NCBI GenBank assembly: GCA_041476545.1 | Contig: JBGOTP010000171.1 | Location: 1 to 10,495, forward strand | Reading direction: 5' to 3' | DNA length: 10,495 bases | DNA from: JBGOTP01 sp041476545 | Lineage (GTDB): Bacteria; Acidobacteriota; Vicinamibacteria; Vicinamibacterales; CAVVIG01 | Shown: positions 5,759-10,495 of the stretch, in pieces | Position numbering within the stretch: position 1 is the first letter of the stretch | Layout: each line of letters begins with the position of its first letter | The notes under the pieces: generated by a model | The model's input: only the letters and a program-made list of their open reading frames with translations | What the model was told of the DNA's origin: nothing | The model's database searches: none | Translations under genes and position numbers: made by a program

Positions 5759-7435
5759 TCAGCGCGAAGGCGGAAGCCGTGCGCTACGAGCGATGTCGCC
5801 GCGGGCGGCGAAACTGATCGTCATCCCCACAATGACGACGACCACCGCGCCGATGAGGTTGTGCCAGAGGAACGCGATCGGTGTCGTGTTCGCGACGAGC
5901 AGCACAACGGCCATGCCGGCCAACAGACCCCAGAACGCTCCGGCGGCGGTCGCACGCTTGGTCAGAATCGCGAGCATGAACACACCAAGCAGCGATCCGT
6001 AGAAGAACGACCCGTAGCGATTTACCACTTCGATGAGCGAGCCCTGGTTGGCGGCGTACACCGCCACGACGCATGCGAACAAGCCCCAGCCAATCGTCGC
6101 CAGTTTCGACACCCGCAGATAGTGGGCGTCGCTTGCCTCTTTCACGAAATGTCGCCGGTAGAAGTCAATGACGGTCGCGGTGGCCAGGGCATTGAGCTCG
6201 CCCGACGACGCCGACATCGCCGCCGCGAATATTGCCGCGATCATGAGGCCGACGAGCCCGACCGGCATCTGCGTTGTGATGAACGTTGGGAACACGTAGT
6301 TGACGTCGGTGTACTTCTGGTCGCCGCTTGCCTCTTTGACGACGGCCACGGCTTGCGCGCGGATGTCCTGGACCCTCGCGTCCGTCTCGAGAAACGTCGT
6401 CCGATCGTTGCGTCGCGCCGCGGCGCTGCGCGCGGCAATCGCCGCGCCGAACTCGCCCTCGAGCGACTTGTAGGTGGCCGCGTGAGAACTGCTGGCCACA
6501 GTCGCGTCATAGGCGCGGTTGAACAGCATCGGGGGCGCCTGGAACAGATAGAACACGAACACCAGCACGCCCGTACTCAACACAAGAAGCTGCAGCGGAA
6601 TCTTGACGTAGGCGCTCATGAACAGCGAGCTGCGCGCCTCGTCCACCGACTTTGCGCTCAGATAGCGCTGCACCTGACTCTGATCGCACCCGAAGTACGA
6701 CAGCATCAGAAACAACCCGCCAATCATCCCGGACCAGACCGTGTAGGTTTCCCGAAGGTCGAACCGGAAGTCGAGCGCCCGCAGTCGTCCCGTGGCGCCC
6801 GCCAGGTGCACCGCGTCGCTCATGCTCACGTGGCGCGAAATGCCCATCACGAGGATGACGACGGCTGCGGTCATGCCGCCGACGATGATGAACATCTGCT
6901 TGACGTCGGTCCATGCAACGGCCTGCACGCCGCCGATACTGGTGTAGACAATCATCGGCACGCAGATCGTCAGCACCGTCGCAGGCAGACGCCAGCCGAG
7001 AATCGCGGAGATGACCACGGCCGGAGCCGCGAGCGTGACTCCGAGGGAACACGCCCGTCCCATCATGAAGAGCAAGCTGGCCAGCGACCGCGTGCGCACA
7101 TCGAAGCGCTGCTCGAGATACTCGTACGCCGTATACACCCTGGCGCGGGTAAAAAACGGGACCACTGTCACGGAGAGAATGATCATCGCGAGCGGCAGGC
7201 CAAGGTAGAACTGCACGAACCGTAGCCCGGTCAAGTACGCCTGACCCGTCGTTCCGACGATGGTCACGGCGCTCATCTGTGTGGCCATCACGGACAGCCC
7301 GACCGCCCACCACGGAAGCGATCGGTTCCCGAGGAAATAGCCCTCGACCTTGTCCGTGCCTTTCGATCGGCGCAGTCCGTCGATCACGATCCACAGGATG
7401 TAAGCGACGACGACGGCCCAGTCGAGGAGGTGCAT
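5759..7435 (-). CDS. Sodium/solute symporter (SSS family) with a long hydrophilic loop
   Basis: Inner-membrane Na+-coupled importer of 558 residues; substrate unknown. The family is clear from EGYFLGNRSLPWWAVGLSVM (31-50), YTSIGGVQAVAWTDVKQMF (164-182), SYFGCDQSQVQRYLSAKS (246-263) and AAMSASSGELNALATATVID (405-424). The last includes the paired serines (410-411) in the helix that forms the Na2 site in this family. Hydrophobic segments are consistent with 12-14 membrane helices. Between about 303 and 382 there is an ~80-residue polar, helical Ala/Arg/Glu-rich loop ending in DVNYVFPTF; from memory, a similar loop occurs in a subgroup of symporters in Bacteroidota and Acidobacteriota. The ATG at 7435 lacks a strong ribosome binding site. 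Its leader contains a heptanucleotide tandem repeat and the end of a short upstream membrane ORF (stop at 7483). The serine hydrolase follows 101 bp downstream, so a leftward operon of microprotein, symporter and hydrolase is likely. Confidence 0.93.
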   Translation of the reverse strand: MHLLDWAVVVAYILWIVIDGLRRSKGTDKVEGYFLGNRSLPWWAVGLSVMATQMSAVTIVGTTGQAYLTGLRFVQFYLGLPLAMIILSVTVVPFFTRARVYTAYEYLEQRFDVRTRSLASLLFMMGRACSLGVTLAAPAVVISAILGWRLPATVLTICVPMIVYTSIGGVQAVAWTDVKQMFIIVGGMTAAVVILVMGISRHVSMSDAVHLAGATGRLRALDFRFDLRETYTVWSGMIGGLFLMLSYFGCDQSQVQRYLSAKSVDEARSSLFMSAYVKIPLQLLVLSTGVLVFVFYLFQAPPMLFNRAYDATVASSSHAATYKSLEGEFGAAIAARSAAARRNDRTTFLETDARVQDIRAQAVAVVKEASGDQKYTDVNYVFPTFITTQMPVGLVGLMIAAIFAAAMSASSGELNALATATVIDFYRRHFVKEASDAHYLRVSKLATIGWGLFACVVAVYAANQGSLIEVVNRYGSFFYGSLLGVFMLAILTKRATAAGAFWGLLAGMAVVLLVANTTPIAFLWHNLIGAVVVVIVGMTISFAARGDIARSARLPPSR

Positions 7436-7444
7436 GGGAGATCA

Positions 7445-7470
7445 GGGCTAAGGGCTAAGGGCTAAGGGCT
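7445..7470. repeat. Heptanucleotide tandem repeat GGGCTAA, about 3.7 copies
   Basis: GGGCTAA is repeated at 7445-7451, 7452-7458 and 7459-7465, followed by a partial GGGCT at 7466-7470. The array begins 9 bp upstream of the symporter ATG (minus strand reads TTAGCCC units) and lies between the microprotein stop and that ATG. Copy-number change would alter the leader length in steps of 7 nt without touching coding sequence. Confidence 0.9.
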
Positions 7471-7482
7471 GAGACTTGGGGC

Positions 7483-7566
7483 TCAGGAAAATATGCGGCC
7501 GACAAGCCAGAGGGCCGCGACAATGGCCGCCTCGACAAGAAGAACTTGGACGTAGGTCCGTCTCAC
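7483..7566 (-). CDS. Putative 27-residue single-span membrane microprotein upstream of the symporter
   Basis: A short frame starting at GTG (7566-7564) and ending at TGA (7485-7483) encodes 27 residues: a basic start (VRRTY, initiator read as Met), then a hydrophobic stretch of about 20 residues (QVLLVEAAIVAALWLVG) with one Glu inside, and RIFS at the end. The charge layout fits one membrane helix with an RR cytoplasmic N-terminus. There is no Shine-Dalgarno sequence, but TATACT at 7578-7573 ends exactly 6 nt before the G of GTG, so transcription could start on that G and give a leaderless mRNA. It ends 47 bp before the symporter ATG on the same strand. This suggests a small accessory subunit or regulator of the symporter. 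No family is recognised; a chance hydrophobic frame in GC-rich DNA remains possible. Confidence 0.5.
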   Translation of the reverse strand: MRRTYVQVLLVEAAIVAALWLVGRIFS

Positions 7567-7572
7567 GGGAGG

Positions 7573-7578
7573 AGTATA
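7573..7578 (-). promoter_or_regulatory. -10 box for the leftward microprotein-symporter-hydrolase unit
   Basis: The minus strand reads TATACT (five of six). It is spaced 6 nt from the GTG start of the microprotein, which is the distance expected for a transcript starting on its start codon. No clear -35 element is seen. Confidence 0.45.
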
Positions 7579-7596
7579 GCGGAGGCGGGAACCTCA

Positions 7597-7602
7597 TATA
7601 AT
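7597..7602 (+). promoter_or_regulatory. Perfect -10 box for the rightward FAD oxidoreductase gene
   Basis: TATAAT matches the -10 consensus exactly and predicts a start near 7609, giving a ~68-nt leader before the ATG at 7677. There is no -35 match at 16-18 bp spacing and no TGn extension. The 17-18 bp slot falls on the opposing -10 box, so an activator may be needed. Confidence 0.5.
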
Positions 7603-7676
7603 TCCTGTTTGATGCGCTCCACTCTCTCGCGCGGCATCAGACGTGTGCGGGCGCATGGACGTGACGAGAGCAGTCA

Positions 7677-9290
7677 ATGTCCCGGTTTCTGATACGCGCG
7701 CGCCAGCCCTGGGGAGACGGCACTCCTCCCACGGTCGTGCGCGACCCCGATATTCTGGCATCGCACCTCGAGGACGCCGCGCACTTCCCCGGAGGACACC
7801 TAACGGAGCTCGTCGCGCCGGCGACCGAGATGGAAGTGGCGGATGCCATTCGCGCGGCGAAGCATGTGCTGCCCGTTGGCGCGCAGTCCTCACTGACCGG
7901 CGGCGCCACGCCGATGGGCGAAACGCTGCTCACCACGGCGCGTCTGAATCGTATCGAAGCCATCGACGCGCTTGGCAGCGGAACGGTCCGCGTTCAGGCG
8001 GGTGTGACCATGACCGCACTCGACGAAGCCCTGACCAGACAGGGCCTCTACTATCCACCGGCCCCGACCTTCGGTGGCGCCTTCGTCGGTGGGACAGTGG
8101 CCACCAATGCCGCGGGTGCCGCAACGTTCAAGTACGGGACGACGCGCGACTGGGTGCAGGCGCTTACGGTCGTCCTGCCCTCCGGGGACGTGCTGGACGT
8201 CGAACGCGGGGCGACGCTGGCGCACTCCGACGGGTACTTCGCGCTGCAGCTTGGCGTCGGCACGGTCCGGGTACCGGTTCCGACGTATGTCATGCGCGAC
8301 GTCCCGAAACTTTCCGCCGGGTACTTCGCCGCGCCCGAGATGGATCTCATCGATCTGTTCATCGGATCGGAAGGCACGCTTGGCGTGATCACCGCCGTGA
8401 CGCTGCGCGTGCTGCCGGTCCGGCCGGCGGTCTGTCTCGCCCTCATTCCATTCAGGCACCGGCGACAGGCGTTTGAATTCGTTCACCGGCTCCGCGAGAC
8501 GTCGAGGGAGACATGGCACACGCGAAACCCGCGCGGCATTGACGTGTCGGGTATCGAGCACATGGACGCGCGCTCGCTGGAAGTGATTCGCGAGGACGGA
8601 CTCGACCGCGCGAACGGTGTGAGCATCCCTGGAAGCGCGGTCATGGCGCTGCTCGTCACGCTGGAGCTTCCGCCCGACATGACGCCAGAGGTCGCGTTTC
8701 ACCAGATCGGAGGAGCAGAGACCCAGACGGCACCCGATTCACCTCTCGTACGTTTCTGCCGGATGCTGATCGATGCGGGCGTCTTCGACGACGTGGAAAT
8801 CGCGGTGCCTGGCGATCGCGCGCGCGCCTCGCAATTGCTGGCCATCCGCGAGGGCCTGCCGGCCGCCATCAATCAGCGTGTCGGCCGGGCCAAGCAGCAC
8901 GACTCGCGGATCGAGAAGACCGCCGCCGACATGATCGTTCCGTTCGAGAAGATGGAAGCGTTCCTCGATTTCCACGACGCGGAATTCCGGCGCCGCGGCC
9001 TGGACGCGGCCGTGTGGGGGCATGTCTCCGACGGCAACGTGCATCCGAACGTGATTCCGCGATCGTTTGCCGACGTGCAATCCGGAAAAGCGGCCATCCT
9101 CGCCTTTGGCCGCGAGGCGCTTCGACTGGGTGGCGCGCCGCTCGCGGAGCACGGCGTGGGACGCAACGACGTCAAGCAACAGCTGCTTCGCGACATGTAC
9201 GGAGAGGAAGGGATTGAAGAAATGCGGGCCGTCAAGGGCACGATCGATCCGGAATGGAAGCTCGCGCCCGGCGTGTTATTCGAGCAATGA
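7677..9290 (+). CDS. FAD-linked oxidoreductase, D-lactate dehydrogenase/GlcD type
   Basis: Cytoplasmic or membrane-associated flavoenzyme of 537 residues. Family members oxidise D-2-hydroxy acids (D-lactate, glycolate, D-2-hydroxyglutarate) and pass electrons to cytochrome or quinone-linked acceptors. The FAD-binding (PCMH-type) domain spans about 40-248: VGAQSSLTGGATPMGE (67-82) binds the pyrophosphate, followed by PTFGGAFVGGTVATNAAG (130-147) and DLFIGSEGTLGVIT (226-239). The C-terminal FAD-oxidase domain has WGHVSDGNVHPN (447-458), where His449 and His456 form the H-x6-H metal/substrate motif (the usual GDGN reads SDGN), and EHGVGR at 491-496. An in-frame stop at 7662 leaves ATG 7677 as the natural start; only a weak purine run (GAGAG) precedes it. 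It diverges from the microprotein-symporter unit, so it may be co-regulated. The exact substrate, and whether it needs Fe-S partners as GlcD does, cannot be read from the sequence; no GlcE/GlcF partner is seen here. Confidence 0.9.
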   Translation: MSRFLIRARQPWGDGTPPTVVRDPDILASHLEDAAHFPGGHLTELVAPATEMEVADAIRAAKHVLPVGAQSSLTGGATPMGETLLTTARLNRIEAIDALGSGTVRVQAGVTMTALDEALTRQGLYYPPAPTFGGAFVGGTVATNAAGAATFKYGTTRDWVQALTVVLPSGDVLDVERGATLAHSDGYFALQLGVGTVRVPVPTYVMRDVPKLSAGYFAAPEMDLIDLFIGSEGTLGVITAVTLRVLPVRPAVCLALIPFRHRRQAFEFVHRLRETSRETWHTRNPRGIDVSGIEHMDARSLEVIREDGLDRANGVSIPGSAVMALLVTLELPPDMTPEVAFHQIGGAETQTAPDSPLVRFCRMLIDAGVFDDVEIAVPGDRARASQLLAIREGLPAAINQRVGRAKQHDSRIEKTAADMIVPFEKMEAFLDFHDAEFRRRGLDAAVWGHVSDGNVHPNVIPRSFADVQSGKAAILAFGREALRLGGAPLAEHGVGRNDVKQQLLRDMYGEEGIEEMRAVKGTIDPEWKLAPGVLFEQ

Positions 9291-9293
9291 CGC

Positions 9294-9313
9294 CGGCAGC
9301 CCTGCCGTGGCAG
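9294..9313. terminator. Two competing hairpins between convergent genes
   Basis: CGGCA (9294-9298) pairs with TGCCG (9303-9307) around GCCC, and CTGCC (9302-9306) pairs with GGCAG (9309-9313) around GT. Both lie in the 30-bp gap between convergent stops. There is no T tract, so termination is only suggested. The segment 9297-9309 repeats the 13-mer seen at 3072-3084. Confidence 0.3.
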
Positions 9314-9320
9314 AGCACAG

Positions 9321-9776
9321 TTATTTGAACAGATCGTCGAACGCCTGCCGCGCGCTCGGTGGTCCCTGCGGTGTTCCGGTCTGGCGCTCGACAGTCGTGC
9401 GCGGAGCGAACAGCGCGCAGAGGTTCCTCTCGTCCTTGGGCGACACGCGCGCGCTGAGCGTCGACTGCGTGCACTCGAATCGAGCACCGGTATCGAACGA
9501 CACGCAGTTGATGCAACTGTGAATGTCGACGCCGCAGCGAGCGCACCGGCTGTCTGCGTCCACCTGCTCCGGCAGTCGATTGCCGCACCGGGCGCACCGA
9601 AACACTTCGTGCGCGCCCATGAGGTTCGGCGTTTTCGGTCCGGCGGCGTCCTGGAGTTGACGGCCGGGCGCAAGCGGCTCCTGGGGCCGCTTTTCGCCCT
9701 GCGGCCCCTTCGGCTGACGCGGCCGGTCACCCGAATCGTCCTGATACCCGCGTTGCCGGTACTTCCGGTCGCTCAT
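9321..9776 (-). CDS. Zinc-ribbon protein of unknown function
   Basis: A 151-residue cytoplasmic protein, function unknown. The first ~55 residues are basic and disordered-looking (MSDRKYRQRGYQDDSGDRPR). A Cys-rich core follows: CARCG (61-65) and CARCG (78-82) form a two-knuckle zinc ribbon. Then HSCINCVSFDTGARFECTQ (86-104, cysteines 88, 91, 102) and KDERNLCALFAPR (114-126, Cys120) could hold a second metal site. Eight cysteines in all fit two zinc ions. The tail ends in SARQAFDDLFK, an amphipathic C-terminal motif. The block C-x2-C-x2-FD-x2-ARFEC ... KDERN-x-C gives the impression of a conserved family normally annotated as hypothetical. The frame can extend upstream to 9869, but that overlaps the divergent peptidase gene, so the ATG at 9776 is chosen. 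No ribosome binding site is obvious, and only 34 bp separate it from the divergent start at 9811. DNA, RNA or protein binding cannot be distinguished. Confidence 0.75.
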   Translation of the reverse strand: MSDRKYRQRGYQDDSGDRPRQPKGPQGEKRPQEPLAPGRQLQDAAGPKTPNLMGAHEVFRCARCGNRLPEQVDADSRCARCGVDIHSCINCVSFDTGARFECTQSTLSARVSPKDERNLCALFAPRTTVERQTGTPQGPPSARQAFDDLFK

Positions 9777-9788
9777 CGAATCAGATGA

Positions 9789-9794
9789 TATTCT
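9789..9794 (+). promoter_or_regulatory. Possible -10 box for the S9 peptidase gene
   Basis: TATTCT (four of six) lies 16 bp before the ATG at 9811 within a 34-bp divergent gap. Any -35 element would fall inside the zinc-ribbon coding sequence. The support is weak. Confidence 0.2.
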
Positions 9795-9810
9795 TTTCGC
9801 GTCTTCACGT

Positions 9811-10495
9811 ATGACCATTCGTCGCCTGCTGTTGCCGGTCGTCCTGCCAGCGCTCATCGCGGGGGGCATCTACGCGCGTTGGCCGGGGCCGGGCGGTTCA
9901 GTCGCGGTCGCGTCCGGTCTGAAGGCGCAGGCTCAGGACACCAGGGGTCCGCGTCCGATGACCCTCCTCGACGTGGTCGCCGTTCCGCGGATCACGGACG
10001 CACAGTTGTCGCCCGATGGTCGATCCGTGTCCTACAACCTCGGGCGGGCGGACTGGAGGGCGAATCGGCCGGTCACGCACGTGTGGAAACAGCCGGTCGC
10101 CGGGGGACCGCCGGTCCAGTTGACGAACGGCCAGGCCGAGAGTTCGGCGCGGTGGTCGCCCGACAGCAAGACGCTCCTTTACATGTCGGGTGGCCAGATC
10201 TATCTCGTGCCGGCCGACGGCGGCGCACCGCGTCAGCTGACGCATCACGCCACGCCTGTGCAGGCGTCTCCGTCTCCGATCACGATGCCCACGTGGACGC
10301 CGGATGGATCGGCCATCTACTTCGTGGCGTCCGACACGCGCGCTGATGCACAGCGGGGCGTCACGAACAACAACGTCACCGTGTTCGGGCAAACCGATTT
10401 CACGCAGCAGCACATCTGGAAAGTCTCGGTCACGACCGGCGCCGAGCAGAAGGTCACGGACGGCGACTGGTCCGTGCTCGCGTTCCGGCTGTCGA
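9811..10495 (+). CDS. Secreted S9-family peptidase, N-terminal propeller part (cut by the window edge)
   Basis: The open frame starts at ATG 9811 and continues past the right edge (228 codons visible). The N-terminus (MTIRRLLLPVVLPALIAGGI) and a later LKAQAQ suggest a long signal peptide cut near residue 42. The visible mature part is a WD40/TolB-like beta-propeller: RITDAQLSPDGRSVSYNL (60-77), ARWSPDSKTLLYM (113-125), QIYLVPADGGAPRQLT (129-144), PTWTPDGSAIYFVASD (160-175), and HIWKVSVTTGAEQKVTDGDW (201-220). Such repeats precede the alpha/beta-hydrolase domain of acylaminoacyl-peptidase/DPP-IV-like S9 peptidases, with the catalytic Ser-Asp-His expected downstream, outside the window. The opening VVAVPRITDAQLSPDG is typical of those enzymes. 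A pure TolB-like propeller protein is the alternative. No Shine-Dalgarno sequence is seen; a TATTCT box at 9789-9794 would give a leader of under 10 nt. Confidence 0.8.
   Translation, partial: MTIRRLLLPVVLPALIAGGIYARWPGPGGSVAVASGLKAQAQDTRGPRPMTLLDVVAVPRITDAQLSPDGRSVSYNLGRADWRANRPVTHVWKQPVAGGPPVQLTNGQAESSARWSPDSKTLLYMSGGQIYLVPADGGAPRQLTHHATPVQASPSPITMPTWTPDGSAIYFVASDTRADAQRGVTNNNVTVFGQTDFTQQHIWKVSVTTGAEQKVTDGDWSVLAFRLS

Noticed and set aside
5861..7225. 454-codon open frame on the plus strand, antisense to the symporter
   Set aside because: The product is rich in His, Arg and Asp with no domain, while the minus strand encodes an unmistakable SSS transporter. It is a GC-driven shadow frame.
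7445..7470. CRISPR or telomere-like repeat
   Set aside because: Units are only 7 bp with no spacers, and TTAGCCC is not a bacterial telomere element; it is a simple tandem repeat.
7643..8476. 277-codon plus-strand frame overlapping the FAD oxidoreductase
   Set aside because: Arg-rich shadow of the real gene; all motifs lie in the frame starting at 7677.
9777..9869. Upstream extension of the zinc-ribbon gene to 9869
   Set aside because: It would overlap the signal peptide of the divergent S9 gene and adds a non-conserved-looking basic segment; MSDRKYRQRGYQ is the better start.

Overview
This is GC-rich bacterial chromosomal DNA with short intergenic gaps, several secreted hydrolases and a secreted protein of unknown function. 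The content (a large secreted 'GDSVGHWEGETLVVDTTNF' protein, two family VIII/S12 serine hydrolases, an SSS symporter with a long hydrophilic loop, an S9 peptidase) is typical of soil Acidobacteriota, probably the Vicinamibacteria. That assignment is inferred from protein style alone, because the window has no rRNA or marker gene. I see no mobile element, phage gene, CRISPR array or tRNA.

Layout. 1-56 is the tail of a rightward gene. 103-1551 (minus) is a compact RNB-S1 exoribonuclease. It diverges from 1705-3042 (plus), a secreted S12 serine hydrolase, followed by 3122-4294 (plus), a secreted protein of unknown function. These converge on a leftward cluster: a previously uncalled 27-codon membrane microprotein (7566-7483), a sodium/solute symporter (7435-5759) and a second S12 serine hydrolase (5657-4320). 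Rightward from the same divergent region runs an FAD-linked (D-lactate dehydrogenase/GlcD-type) oxidoreductase, 7677-9290. It converges with a zinc-ribbon protein (9776-9321, minus), which is divergent, with only 34 bp between starts, from the N-terminal part of a secreted S9-family peptidase (9811 to the window edge).

How the genes may work together. The clearest unit is microprotein - symporter - periplasmic serine hydrolase. The hydrolase could release small molecules (esters, amides or peptides) that the Na+-coupled symporter imports, with the microprotein as an accessory membrane subunit. This is inference from gene order. The FAD oxidoreductase across the divergent promoter could oxidise a 2-hydroxy acid, and may or may not act on the imported compound.

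Most interesting points: the microprotein that appears to start as a leaderless GTG exactly 6 nt after a TATACT box; the back-to-back promoters at 7573-7602, where each -10 box lies in the other's -35 slot; a heptanucleotide tandem repeat in the symporter leader; the RNB enzyme with the fourth catalytic Asp replaced by Gln and no cold-shock domains; and the degenerate third motif of the second serine hydrolase. I found no strong evidence for a wholly new multi-gene system.
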